From: Methylobacterium sp. BTF04
Lineage (GTDB): Bacteria > Pseudomonadota > Alphaproteobacteria > Rhizobiales > Beijerinckiaceae
Assembly (NCBI RefSeq): GCF_010692745.1
Contig: NZ_JAAHTB010000002.1
Coordinates: 124,001 to 188,000, forward strand
Length of the DNA stretch: 64,000 bases
Reading direction: 5' to 3'
Shown here: positions 8,716-17,826 of the stretch, one piece after another
Layout of the letters: each line of letters begins with the position of its first letter
Numbering within the stretch: position 1 is the first letter of the stretch
Made by a program: the position numbers and the translations under genes
The notes under the pieces: model-generated
The model's input: the letters and a program-made list of their open reading frames with translations, nothing else
What the model was told of the DNA's origin: nothing
Databases searched by the model: none

Positions 8716-10017
8716 ATGCACATCGTCGACCGTCGTTTGAATCCCGGAGGCAAGAGCCTCGCCAATCGACAGCGCTTCCTGCGCCGCGTGAAGGACATGG
8801 CCCAACGCGCCGTGCGGGAATCGGCCCGCGAAAAGGACATCAAGGATCTCGGCAAGGATGGCCGCGTCGCCGTTCCCCTCGACGGCGTGCGCGAGCCGCG
8901 TTTTTCCCGCCAGCCCGGCACCGGGCTTCACGACCACATCCTGCCGGGCAATAAGACCTATGTCGAAGGCGACCGGATCGAGCGCCCCCCCTCGGGTGGC
9001 GGCGGCAAGGGTTCGGGGGAGGGGGGCGAAGGCTCCGAGAACAGCGAGGACGCGTTCCGCTTCGTCCTGACCCGCGAGGAATTTCTCGAGCTCTTCCTCG
9101 AAGACCTCGAATTGCCCGATCTCGCCAAGCGGCGCCTTTCGGTGGTGGAGACGGAAGGCCTGCGCCGGGCCGGCTACACGGTTTCGGGTTCTCCGGCCAA
9201 CCTCGCCCTGACCCGCACCCTGCGCAACTCGATGTCGCGGCGTATCGCCCTGAAGCGGCCGAAGCCCGACGAAGTCGCCGCCCTCGAAGCGCAGATCGCC
9301 GCGACGCCGTCCTCCGATCCCGGCCTGCCGGACCTGCTCCTGGCTCTCGCCGCCTTGCGTGAGCGCACCAAGCGCATCCCCTATGTCGATCCCATCGACC
9401 TGCGCTACCGCCGCTTCGAGGCCTATCCGCGCCCCGTAGCGCAGGCGGTGATGTTCTGCCTGATGGACGTCTCGGGCTCGATGACCGAGCACATGAAGGA
9501 TTTGGCCAAGCGCTTCTACATCCTGCTGCACATCTTCCTGACGCGGCGCTACCGGCACGTGGAGATCGTCTTCATCCGTCACACCGACAAGGCGACGGAG
9601 GTGGACGAGGAGACGTTCTTCGGTTCGCGCGAGACCGGCGGTACACTGGTCTCCTCGGCACTGGTCGAGATGAAGCGCGTCATTTCCGAGCGCTACGACC
9701 CCAACGACTGGAACATCTACGCGGCGCAGGCCTCTGACGGTGACAACGTGTCGAGCGACGGCCCGACCTCTACCGAATTGCTGCGCGCCCACATCCTGCC
9801 GGCCTGCCAGCACTTCGCCTATCTGGAAGTCGGCGACGAGAACGGCCCGCGCGCCGGCTTCGTCGAGCACCGCACCACCCTGTGGCGTACCTATGAGGGG
9901 CTGGCGAAGTCCGGCGGCGCCATCGCCATGCGCAAGGTCAACCACCGCCGCGACATCTACCCGGTGTTCCGCGAGCTCTTCGGCCGCAAGGACGCGCGGG
10001 CGGAAGCGGAGGCTTGA
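8716..10017 (+). CDS. YeaH/YhbH family protein (DUF444), VWA-like
   Basis: This 433-residue protein belongs to the DUF444 (YeaH/YhbH) family, which accompanies PrkA/YeaG in stationary-phase and nitrogen-starvation responses. The N-terminal third is basic (RRLNPGGKSLANRQRFLRR), followed near residues 94-108 by a Gly/Ser/Glu-rich linker. The C-terminal half looks like a von Willebrand A domain: MDVSGSM at residues 250-256 is a metal-ion-dependent adhesion site (DxSxS), and the family signature FIRHTDKATEVDEETFFGSRE follows. It lies between prkA and spoVR, consistent with a three-protein module. Its biochemical activity is unknown in general. Confidence 0.94.
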   Translation: MHIVDRRLNPGGKSLANRQRFLRRVKDMAQRAVRESAREKDIKDLGKDGRVAVPLDGVREPRFSRQPGTGLHDHILPGNKTYVEGDRIERPPSGGGGKGSGEGGEGSENSEDAFRFVLTREEFLELFLEDLELPDLAKRRLSVVETEGLRRAGYTVSGSPANLALTRTLRNSMSRRIALKRPKPDEVAALEAQIAATPSSDPGLPDLLLALAALRERTKRIPYVDPIDLRYRRFEAYPRPVAQAVMFCLMDVSGSMTEHMKDLAKRFYILLHIFLTRRYRHVEIVFIRHTDKATEVDEETFFGSRETGGTLVSSALVEMKRVISERYDPNDWNIYAAQASDGDNVSSDGPTSTELLRAHILPACQHFAYLEVGDENGPRAGFVEHRTTLWRTYEGLAKSGGAIAMRKVNHRRDIYPVFRELFGRKDARAEAEA

Positions 10018-10107
10018 GAGCGAACGCGCATCGTCTCTCCTCAGCAGAGGGGAAAGGGAAACGCGCGCCGCGGACGGCCCAAACCGAACAATCGATCGGG
10101 ACGCAGC

Positions 10108-11670
10108 ATGACAGGACTCAAGCTCAACCCCATCTCCGGCAACCAGAAACCCCTGTTCACCGGTAACGACTGGGATTTCGACACGATCCGGCGCATCCAT
10201 GATGCCTGCGAGGCCATCGCCGGGCCGGAACTCGGCCTGTCGTGGTACCCGAACCAGATCGAGATCATCACCGCCGAGCAGATGCTCGACGCCTATGCGT
10301 CGATCGGCATGCCGCTGTTCTACAAGCACTGGTCGTTCGGCAAACACTTCGCCCAGCACGAAGCCGGCTACCGCCGCGGCCTGATGGGCCTCGCCTACGA
10401 AATCGTCATCAACTCAGACCCATGCATCTCCTACGTCATGGAGGAGAACACGGCGACGATGCAGACGCTGGTGATCGCCCACGCCGCGTTCGGTCACAAC
10501 CACTTCTTCAAGAACAACTATCTGTTCAAGCAATGGACCGATGCCGAGGGTATCCTCGACTATCTCGATTTCGCCAAGGGCTTCATCACCCGCTGCGAGG
10601 AGCGTTACGGCCATTCTGCGGTGGAATCGGTGCTCGACGCCGCCCATGCGCTGATGAGCCAGGGGGTGCATCGCTATCCGCGCAAGAAGCGGCCGGACCT
10701 CGCCTCCGAGCAGCGCCGCGAGCGCGAGCGGGCCGAGCATGGCGAGCAGGTCTACAATGATCTCTGGCGAACCTTGCCGCAGAAGATCGCCGGCGTTCGC
10801 CCCGATCTCGCCGTCGAGCGCCGCAAGGCGCTGTTGGAACTCCCGCAAGAGAACCTGCTCTATTTCCTGGAGAAGGCTGCCCCGCGGCTGCGGCCGTGGC
10901 AGCGCGAGATCCTGCGCATCATCCGCCTCGTGGCGCAGTACTTCTATCCCCAGCGCCAGACCAAGGTGATGAACGAAGGCTGCGCCACCTATTGCCACTA
11001 TCGGATCATGAACTCGCTGTCCGAGAAGGGCCTGATCAACGAGGCCGCCTATCTCGAATTCCTGCAATCGCACACCAATGTCATCCGCCAACCGAACTAC
11101 AACGAGCGCGGCTATAACGGTCACAATCCATACGCCATCGGCTTTGCGATGATGCAGGACATCGCCCGCATCGTCGAGCAGCCGACGGCGGAAGACCGTC
11201 AGTGGTTCCCCGAGATTGCCGGCACCGGCGACGCCATGGCGACCCTGCGCGACATCTGGGCGAATTATCGCGACGAGAGCTTTATCTCTCAGTTCCTCTC
11301 GCCCAAGCTGATGCGCGAAATGCGCCTGTTCCATGTGGTCGACGACCCCGACGAAGCGGAACTGCGCGTCGAGGCGATCCACGACGAGCGCGGCTATCGC
11401 AAGATGCGTCGCTCCTTCGCGCGCCAGTACGATGTCGCCTGGCTCGATCCCGACATCGAAGTGGTCGATGTCGATCTCGAAGGCGACCGCCGCCTCATCG
11501 TCCACCACAAGGCACTCAATCGCATCACGCTGCAGAAGGACGACGCCCGCCGGGTCCTCCAGCACCTCGCCGATCTCTGGGGCTATGACGCGGTGCTGAA
11601 GGAGATCGATCCCGCCACCGACGACGTGCTCGCCGAGCACAGCGCCAGCGCCCGCCCGATCTTCTTCTGA
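10108..11670 (+). CDS. SpoVR family protein (YcgB-like)
   Basis: SpoVR was named from Bacillus spore cortex formation, but homologues are widespread in non-sporulating bacteria such as this one; the molecular function is not established. The 520-residue length is normal. Conserved features are YPNQIEIITAEQMLDAYAS, PLFYKHWSFGKHF, EENTATMQTLVIAHAAFGHN with HFFKNN following, and NEGCATYCHYRIMNSL. The cluster of conserved His and Glu residues in the N-terminal half suggests a metal site, which is my inference. It ends the prkA-yeaH-spoVR set (91 bp after yeaH) and faces the convergent diguanylate cyclase gene. Confidence 0.95.
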   Translation: MTGLKLNPISGNQKPLFTGNDWDFDTIRRIHDACEAIAGPELGLSWYPNQIEIITAEQMLDAYASIGMPLFYKHWSFGKHFAQHEAGYRRGLMGLAYEIVINSDPCISYVMEENTATMQTLVIAHAAFGHNHFFKNNYLFKQWTDAEGILDYLDFAKGFITRCEERYGHSAVESVLDAAHALMSQGVHRYPRKKRPDLASEQRRERERAEHGEQVYNDLWRTLPQKIAGVRPDLAVERRKALLELPQENLLYFLEKAAPRLRPWQREILRIIRLVAQYFYPQRQTKVMNEGCATYCHYRIMNSLSEKGLINEAAYLEFLQSHTNVIRQPNYNERGYNGHNPYAIGFAMMQDIARIVEQPTAEDRQWFPEIAGTGDAMATLRDIWANYRDESFISQFLSPKLMREMRLFHVVDDPDEAELRVEAIHDERGYRKMRRSFARQYDVAWLDPDIEVVDVDLEGDRRLIVHHKALNRITLQKDDARRVLQHLADLWGYDAVLKEIDPATDDVLAEHSASARPIFF

Positions 11671-11689
11671 CGCCCGACGGATCGGCGGC

Positions 11690-12946
11690 CTACGCCACCA
11701 TCAGCGACGCACTGGCGTCGGACGCGCCGGCGGCCAGCACCTCGACACGGTTCCGGCCGCTGCGCTTGGCGAGATAGAGGGCGTCGTCGGCGGCTTTCAG
11801 AATGTCGTCAGGGTCGAGTTCCCGACCCGCTTCGGAAGCGCTCATGGCGCCATGCGCCACCGTGATGCCGATGCTGACGGTGATGCGACCGTCATCCGGG
11901 AGATCCGGGTGCAGAATCGCCAAGGCAGCCACAGCCTCGCGCAGCGATTCACCGAGATCACGGGCGGCGACGAACGCATCCTCGAGCGCGTCCTGCGGCA
12001 CCAGGGCGATGAATTCCTCCCCACCATAGCGCGCCACGAGACCGCCACGGACCGCGACGCAGGCGCGGAGCGCGTCCGCGACGGCGATGATGCACCGGTC
12101 ACCCGCCAGATGCCCGGCGCTGTCGTTGAGACGCTTGAAGAAGTCGATGTCGATCGAGGCAACCGCGAAGCCGGTCCGATCGGCCATCGCCGACGCCCAA
12201 TGCTGCCGCAGGTGCGCATCGAAGTACCGGCGGTTGGCGATTCCGGTGAGCGCATCGGTCTGCGCCAGAACCGTCAGCCGGGCATTGGCAGCGGCCAGTT
12301 CTGCGGATTGCTGGTTCTTCGCCAAATTCAGGAGAAAGCTTTGTTTCAACGCCCGCTCGCGTGTGTAGGCGAGCTTGAGCGGCACCAGAATGAGGCTCGC
12401 GACCAAGAGCGGAACACCGGTATTGCCGTGTCCGTTCAGCACGAACCTGATCGCGAAGCCGACATAGAGTGCGAACGAGGCGCCGCAGAACAGTACGGTC
12501 TGACGGAAGGACAGCGGCGCAATCATGCCCACCACCAGCGGCACGATGACGGCCAGCACGAGATAGGTGTTGATATGGGGCTCCGGCACGATGCGGGCGC
12601 TGTTGAGCACGATCGCCATATCGACAAGTCCCGTGACGATGACGGCGGCAGCCTGGCGCTGTGACGAGGGTTCACCGCGCAGGGCCACGATCGCCGCAAG
12701 TGTGATCGGCACGAAAACACCGAGGGTCATCACCAGCGGGACAGTAAAGGCCTCCACGCCGAACAAGTCGAGATCGACCTTCAACGACAGGACATTGACG
12801 ACAATGAACACCATCAACCACGACTGGATATAGGCGCCGCTTCCGAGATGCACTTGCGCAGAGTACTGCGCCTCGAGGTCGCCGGGCAGTCGCAGAGAGT
12901 ACCACGGGCGCGGCCGAGCGTACTCGGTTTTATTTAGCATCGGCAC
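11690..12946 (-). CDS. Membrane-anchored diguanylate cyclase (GGDEF domain)
   Basis: This 418-residue protein is predicted to make cyclic di-GMP. The N-terminal half has about five or six membrane helices between residues 40 and 195 and resembles no named sensor domain. After a coiled linker comes a GGDEF domain: TDALTGIANRRYFD, the metal-binding ASIDIDFFKRLND, and the active-site GGEEF at residues 308-312. The allosteric RxxD inhibitory site that normally stands just before is VRGG here, so product feedback through that site is probably absent. It is convergent with spoVR (19 bp apart) and divergent from the SulP gene. Confidence 0.93.
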   Translation of the reverse strand: MPMLNKTEYARPRPWYSLRLPGDLEAQYSAQVHLGSGAYIQSWLMVFIVVNVLSLKVDLDLFGVEAFTVPLVMTLGVFVPITLAAIVALRGEPSSQRQAAAVIVTGLVDMAIVLNSARIVPEPHINTYLVLAVIVPLVVGMIAPLSFRQTVLFCGASFALYVGFAIRFVLNGHGNTGVPLLVASLILVPLKLAYTRERALKQSFLLNLAKNQQSAELAAANARLTVLAQTDALTGIANRRYFDAHLRQHWASAMADRTGFAVASIDIDFFKRLNDSAGHLAGDRCIIAVADALRACVAVRGGLVARYGGEEFIALVPQDALEDAFVAARDLGESLREAVAALAILHPDLPDDGRITVSIGITVAHGAMSASEAGRELDPDDILKAADDALYLAKRSGRNRVEVLAAGASDASASLMVA

Positions 12947-13288
12947 AGACTCTGATTCGCTCCCGACGTCGAGAGACTACTTGATGCCACCCTCAACTTG
13001 AGTTCCGGTAAATATGCAAGCTCACCGGACGAGAATTGCAGGCACCAGCGGTTTTCGATCCGGTGCCGGGCGACGTTGCATCGTGAGGCTGCTGTGGTAG
13101 ACCGCCCGCCATGTTGAAGGATCGCGCCCGACTGTATTCCCAGCTCACGCCGCCGTAGCGATCGGTGCGCCGCGCGCCTTTGCGTGCGCTCCCTCTGCCA
13201 TCGCTTCGCCTTAGCGCTGCGATTCTTTCGGTTCCTCCCTGGCTGCGCCATGCGATCTTGCGCGCGGGGACGACGGACACACACTCTC
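12947..13288. other. Divergent intergenic region, diguanylate cyclase / SulP gene
   Basis: These 342 bases separate two divergently transcribed genes and should hold both promoters. A loose -35-like TTGCAT stands near 13075. A 15-codon frame opens at ATG 13111 but lacks family signals. No repeat, RNA gene or clear operator is seen. Confidence 0.4.
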
Positions 13289-14764
13289 ATGACCTTCAAG
13301 ACCCTGCGGAGCGAGTGGGCTCCCGACGTCACGCGTGAAATCCTGGCCGGCACGGTGGTCGCCCTGGCGTTGATCCCGGAGGCCATCGCCTTCTCGCTCA
13401 TTGCCGGGGTCGACCCCAAGGTCGGCCTCTACGCCTCGTTCTGCATCGCGGTGGTCACCGCCTTCGCGGGCGGCCGCCCGGCGATGATCTCGGCCGCCAC
13501 CGGTGCGATGGCGCTGGTGATGGTCAGCCTCGTGAAGGAGCACGGCCTCGGCTACCTGTTTGCCGCCACCATTCTCACCGGTCTGCTTCAAATCTGTGCG
13601 GGCGCCCTGAAGCTCGGCAACCTGATGCGCTTCGTGTCGCGCTCGGTGGTCACCGGATTCGTCAATGCGCTGGCGATCCTGATCTTCCTGGCGCAAATGC
13701 CCGAACTGATCGGGCACGGCACCACCGTCTATGTCATGGCGGCTTTCGGGCTCGGGCTGATCTATGGCTTGCCGTACCTGACCAAGGCCGTGCCGTCGCC
13801 CCTGGTGACCATCGTGCTCCTCACCGCCGTCTCGATGGCGCTGGGCCTGCCGATCCACACGGTCGGCGACATGGGAGCGCTGCCCACTGAATTGCCCTGG
13901 TTCGCCCTGCCGCAAGTGCCCCTCACCGTCGAGACCCTGCGCATCATCCTGCCCTACGCCCTGACGCTGACCATGGTCGGATTGCTGGAGAGCCTGATGA
14001 CGGCGGCGATCCTCGACGAGATGACCGATACCGGCTCGAACAAGAACCGCGAATGCGCCGGACAGGGGCTCGCCAACGTCACCGCCGGGTTCTTCGGCGG
14101 CATGGCCGGCTGCGCGATGATCGGGCAATCGGTTATCAACGTCTCCTCCGGCGGCCGCGGCCGGCTCTCGACCTTGTGGGCCGGTAGCTTCCTGCTGTTC
14201 CTGATCGTCGTGCTCGGTCCCTACGTGGCCCGGATTCCGATGGCCGCCCTGGTGGCGGTGATGATCATGGTGTCGATCAACACCTTCCAGTGGAAATCCG
14301 TCGGTACGCTGCTGACGCATCCGAAGAGTTCGAGCGTGGTCATGCTCGGCACCGTCGCCGTGGTGGTCGCCACCCACGATCTCGCAAAGGGCGTCGTGTT
14401 CGGCGTGGTGCTGAGCGGCCTGTTCTTCGCCCACAAGGTGACGCGGTTCTTCGCCGTGTCGTCCGAGCGCGAGGCAGGGGTGCGAATCTACCGAGTGACG
14501 GGGCAGATCTTCTTTGCCACCGCGGAAGCCTTCCACGCGGCGTTCGACTTTCGCGAAGACGATCTGGAACGCCTCGTCGTCGACCTCTCCGCCGCACATT
14601 TCTGGGACATCACCGCGGTCAATGCCCTCGACCGCGTGGTGCTGAAGTTTCGCCATCACGGCGTTCCGGTGGAGATCGTCGGCATGAACGAGGCCACGGC
14701 CGCGATGGTCTTGCGGCTCGGCACCCATCACAAGGCGGATGCCGGATTGGCGACAGGTCATTGA
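13289..14764 (+). CDS. SulP-family inorganic anion transporter with STAS domain
   Basis: This 491-residue inner-membrane protein belongs to the SulP/SLC26 family (sulfate, bicarbonate or other anions). The family signature is in the first helices: [20 protein letters not shown] and PKVGLYASF. Hydrophobic segments continue to about residue 390. A C-terminal STAS domain ([16 protein letters not shown] ... [20 protein letters not shown]) ends the protein; it includes the Asp-aromatic segment usual in SulP STAS domains. The ATG at 13289 is chosen because TREILAGT follows at the usual distance. No cysteine-biosynthesis or carbonic-anhydrase gene adjoins it, so the anion cannot be chosen between sulfate and bicarbonate. 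Confidence 0.92.
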   Translation: MTFKTLRSEWAPDVTREILAGTVVALALIPEAIAFSLIAGVDPKVGLYASFCIAVVTAFAGGRPAMISAATGAMALVMVSLVKEHGLGYLFAATILTGLLQICAGALKLGNLMRFVSRSVVTGFVNALAILIFLAQMPELIGHGTTVYVMAAFGLGLIYGLPYLTKAVPSPLVTIVLLTAVSMALGLPIHTVGDMGALPTELPWFALPQVPLTVETLRIILPYALTLTMVGLLESLMTAAILDEMTDTGSNKNRECAGQGLANVTAGFFGGMAGCAMIGQSVINVSSGGRGRLSTLWAGSFLLFLIVVLGPYVARIPMAALVAVMIMVSINTFQWKSVGTLLTHPKSSSVVMLGTVAVVVATHDLAKGVVFGVVLSGLFFAHKVTRFFAVSSEREAGVRIYRVTGQIFFATAEAFHAAFDFREDDLERLVVDLSAAHFWDITAVNALDRVVLKFRHHGVPVEIVGMNEATAAMVLRLGTHHKADAGLATGH

Positions 14765-14950
14765 GGCGGTGACCCGGTCGGCGCATGTGGCCCGGAACCT
14801 GCGGTGCCGCGGCATTGATCGAGGACCGTTCCGACCGAGATACCGATAGGCTGACCCGTCCGTCTCCGGAATGGAGTGCGGCTGGGTCGTGTCCGCGCCG
14901 GCATCGTGATTTCAAGGCGCGGTGAGCTTCGCGCAACGCGAGGAAGAACA

Positions 14951-16774
14951 ATGACCGAGCTTCATCCCGAGATTGCAGCCGTCACCGCCCGGGTGATCGA
15001 ACGCTCTCGGCCCTCGCGAAAGGCCTATCTCGACCTGATCGCCCGCGAACGCGATGGCGGCGTCCACCGCCCGATGCTGAATTGCGGCAATCTTGCCCAC
15101 GGCTTTGCCGCTTCGGGTGAGGACAAGGCGGCGATCCGCTCCGGCCGATCCATGAACATGGCCATCGTCACCGCCTATAACGACATGCTCTCGGCGCATC
15201 AGCCCTATGGCCGCTACCCCGAGCAGATGAAGCTGTTCGCCCGCGAAGTCGGCGCCACCGCGCAGGTGGCGGGCGGTGTGCCCGCCATGTGTGACGGCGT
15301 CACCCAGGGGCAGCGCGGAATGGAGCTGTCGCTGTTCTCACGCGACACCATCGCGCTCTCCACGGCGGTGGCGCTCAGCCACGGCATGTTCGACGGCGCC
15401 GCTCTGCTCGGCATCTGCGACAAGATCGTGCCCGGTCTGCTCATCGGAGCATTGCGCTTCGGCCACCTGCCGATGATCCTGATCCCGGCAGGCCCGATGC
15501 CGTCGGGCATCGCCAACAAGGAAAAGCAGCGCGTCCGCCAGCTCTACGCCGAGGGTAAGGTCGGTCGCGAGGAACTGCTCGAATCCGAATCGGCCTCCTA
15601 TCACGGAGCCGGCACCTGCACCTTCTACGGGACCGCCAATTCCAACCAGATGATGATGGACGTGATGGGGCTGCACATGCCCGGCGCGTCCTTCATCAAT
15701 CCTGGCACGAAGTTGCGCCAGGCGGTGACCCGCGCCGCGGTCCACCGGCTGTCGGAAATCGGCGCTTCCGGCAACGACTATCGGCCGCTCGGCCTTTGCG
15801 TCGACGAGAAGGCCATCGTCAACGCGGTGGTTGGGCTGCTGGCCACCGGCGGTTCCACCAACCACGCGATCCACCTGCCGGCGATCGCGCGGGCGGCGGG
15901 CATCGTTCTCGACTGGGCCGATTTCGACCGGCTCTCGGCGGCAGTGCCACAGGTGGCGAAGGTGTATCCCAACGGGTCGGGCGACGTGAACCATTTCCAT
16001 GCCGCCGGGGGCATGAGCTACGTCATCGCCAGCCTGATCGATGCCGGGCTCTTGCACGACGACATCATGACCGTGGCCGGCACCCGCCTGCGCGACCACG
16101 CCCGCGACCCGAAGCTGATCGACGACACCCTGGTGTTCGAAGACGCGCCGGAGAAGTCGCACGACGAAAGCATCCTGCGGGCACCCGCCAATGCCTTCCA
16201 GCCGGACGGCGGCATGCGCCTGGTGAAGGGCAATCTCGGCCGCGCGACCTTCAAGACCAGCGCCGTCGAGCCGGCACGCTGGACCATCGAGGCCCCGGCC
16301 CGTGTCTTCGACGACCAAGACGACGTGCTGGCCGCGTTCAAGGCGGGCGAGTTGGAGCGTGACGTGGTGGTGGTGGTCCGCTTCCAGGGACCGAAGGCCA
16401 ACGGCATGCCGGAACTGCACAAGCTCACGCCGCAACTCGGCGTGCTTCAGGATCGCGGGCACAAGGTCGCCCTCGTCACCGATGGCCGCATGTCCGGTGC
16501 TTCCGGCAAGGTGCCGGCCGCGATCCATCTCAGCCCCGAGGCGCTCGGCGGTGGCCCGCTGGCGCGGATCCGCGACGGCGACATCGTCCGGCTCAGCGCG
16601 GAGGACGGCACCCTGGAGGCCCTTGTCGACGCCGCGGAGTGGGATGCGCGCGAGGAGGCGGTCGCACCGCTCCCCGCCATGGGGACCGGCCGCGAACTCT
16701 TCGCCTTCATGCGCAACGGCGCCGACGGCGCGGAGCAGGGCGCCTCCGCTATGCTGGCCGCTGCCGGACTGTAG
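14951..16774 (+). CDS. edd: Phosphogluconate dehydratase (Entner-Doudoroff)
   Basis: Edd dehydrates 6-phosphogluconate to 2-keto-3-deoxy-6-phosphogluconate with an Fe-S cluster. The 607-residue length is typical of Edd and longer than most IlvD. Signatures include [40 protein letters not shown] (cluster Cys), [14 protein letters not shown] and the C-terminal [24 protein letters not shown] precedes the ATG at 14951. eda follows after 82 bp on the same strand, so the two dedicated ED steps are together. zwf and pgl are not in the window. Confidence 0.96.
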   Translation: MTELHPEIAAVTARVIERSRPSRKAYLDLIARERDGGVHRPMLNCGNLAHGFAASGEDKAAIRSGRSMNMAIVTAYNDMLSAHQPYGRYPEQMKLFAREVGATAQVAGGVPAMCDGVTQGQRGMELSLFSRDTIALSTAVALSHGMFDGAALLGICDKIVPGLLIGALRFGHLPMILIPAGPMPSGIANKEKQRVRQLYAEGKVGREELLESESASYHGAGTCTFYGTANSNQMMMDVMGLHMPGASFINPGTKLRQAVTRAAVHRLSEIGASGNDYRPLGLCVDEKAIVNAVVGLLATGGSTNHAIHLPAIARAAGIVLDWADFDRLSAAVPQVAKVYPNGSGDVNHFHAAGGMSYVIASLIDAGLLHDDIMTVAGTRLRDHARDPKLIDDTLVFEDAPEKSHDESILRAPANAFQPDGGMRLVKGNLGRATFKTSAVEPARWTIEAPARVFDDQDDVLAAFKAGELERDVVVVVRFQGPKANGMPELHKLTPQLGVLQDRGHKVALVTDGRMSGASGKVPAAIHLSPEALGGGPLARIRDGDIVRLSAEDGTLEALVDAAEWDAREEAVAPLPAMGTGRELFAFMRNGADGAEQGASAMLAAAGL

Positions 16775-16856
16775 GACGGCACTGCGCATCCCTCCGCTCG
16801 CGGAGCGGAAGACATTCGAGAATCGCAAGCACAGCAGTCAGCCGAGGACCAGACCC

Positions 16857-17474
16857 ATGACCAGTATCGACGCGTTGATGCGCTCCGTTCCCGTCATCCC
16901 CGTCCTCGTGGTCGAGGATGCGAGCCACGCCGAAATCATCGCTGAGGCTCTGGTGAGCGGCGGGCTCACGGCGCTCGAAGTCACCCTGCGCACGCCTGCC
17001 GCTCTCGACGTGATCCGGGCGATGTCGCGGGTCGAAGGCGCCGTCGTAGGCGCCGGCACGGTTCTGAACGTCCGCGACCTCGATGCGGCCATGGAGGCCG
17101 GCGCCAAGTTCATCGTCAGCCCTGGCCTCACCGATCCGTTGACCCGGGCCGCCATCGATCGCGGCATCCCTTATCTGCCGGGCATCGCGAATTCCGCCGA
17201 CATCATGCGTGGCCTCGATCATGGCCTCGACCGGTTCAAGTTCTTTCCGGCCGAAGCCGCCGGGGGCATCAAGGCCCTCAAGGCATTGGCGGGTCCGTTC
17301 GGGCAGGTCCGGTTCTGCCCCACCGGCGGCATCACCGAGGCGACCGCGCCCGACTGGCTCGCCCTCAAGCCGGTTCTCTGTGTCGGTGGAAGCTGGGTCG
17401 TGCCGGCCGGTGTCCCGCAAGCCGATGCCATCCGGCGATCGGCCGAAGCCGCGATACGACTGCGGCCCGCCTGA
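16857..17474 (+). CDS. eda: KDPG aldolase (2-keto-3-deoxy-6-phosphogluconate aldolase)
   Basis: Eda splits KDPG to pyruvate and glyceraldehyde 3-phosphate, the second ED-specific step. The 205-residue TIM-barrel protein shows [20 protein letters not shown], the substrate-binding segment [18 protein letters not shown] with its conserved Glu and Arg, GAGTVLN, and the Schiff-base Lys in [12 protein letters not shown]. The phosphate-binding RFCPTGGI and CVGGSWVVP end the barrel. The ATG at 16857 is the family start, although the same frame stays open back through edd as a GC-driven shadow. It is probably cotranscribed with edd. Confidence 0.96.
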   Translation: MTSIDALMRSVPVIPVLVVEDASHAEIIAEALVSGGLTALEVTLRTPAALDVIRAMSRVEGAVVGAGTVLNVRDLDAAMEAGAKFIVSPGLTDPLTRAAIDRGIPYLPGIANSADIMRGLDHGLDRFKFFPAEAAGGIKALKALAGPFGQVRFCPTGGITEATAPDWLALKPVLCVGGSWVVPAGVPQADAIRRSAEAAIRLRPA

Positions 17475-17826
17475 CACGGCGTGACGTTCATACCCTCAAG
17501 GCATTCCCGATCGATCGGAAACGGAGGCACGCACAGCGTCCTGCCCGGCACCCGAGTGGGCGCCGAATTCCGACAGTTCGAAGAGAGAGTGGGAGTTCTA
17601 CCCAATCTCCAATACGGCGCTTGCGTGAGCACGGAAAAGCGGTAGCTTTCATCCCAATACGCTGCATCGCCGTAAAAGACTCTGCTGATATTGGCAGGGT
17701 CTCCTGAAAATGTGTGGTCGATCGAAGATCACGCATGCGCGGCTCGGCGGATGGCACATGTCGTGCACAGACTTGTTCCGATCAGCCGCGTGACATGCCT
17801 CTGGGCGCACCGGTGAGGAGATTCCG
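17475..17826. other. Intergenic region upstream of the symporter gene
   Basis: These 352 bases contain no credible gene. The one strong signal is the -24/-12 element at 17752-17767. The remainder is of lower GC than its flanks, as expected for a control region, but I could not identify an activator-binding repeat. Confidence 0.5.
17752..17767 (+). promoter_or_regulatory. Candidate sigma-54 (-24/-12) promoter
   Basis: TGGCAC (17752-17757), five bases, then GTGCA (17763-17767). The -24 half is a perfect match and the -12 half differs at one position (consensus TTGCA); the invariant GG and GC are correctly spaced. Transcription would begin near 17779, about 48 bases before the ATG at 17827. Transport genes for C4-dicarboxylates in rhizobia are classically sigma-54 dependent, and this gene belongs to the same transporter family. 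Confidence 0.55.

Noticed and set aside
8449..10359. A 636-codon minus-strand frame opposite yeaH, and a 536-codon one opposite prkA (6534-8144)
   Set aside because: Both mirror well-supported plus-strand genes, have no ribosome-binding site and no recognisable motif.
13111..13158. 15-codon leader peptide upstream of the SulP gene
   Set aside because: There is no adjacent terminator/antiterminator pair and no informative codon run; such short frames are frequent by chance.
13211..14815. A 534-codon minus-strand frame opposite the SulP gene
   Set aside because: It is His/Asp/Arg/Gly-rich, a complement of membrane-helix codons; it is a shadow frame.
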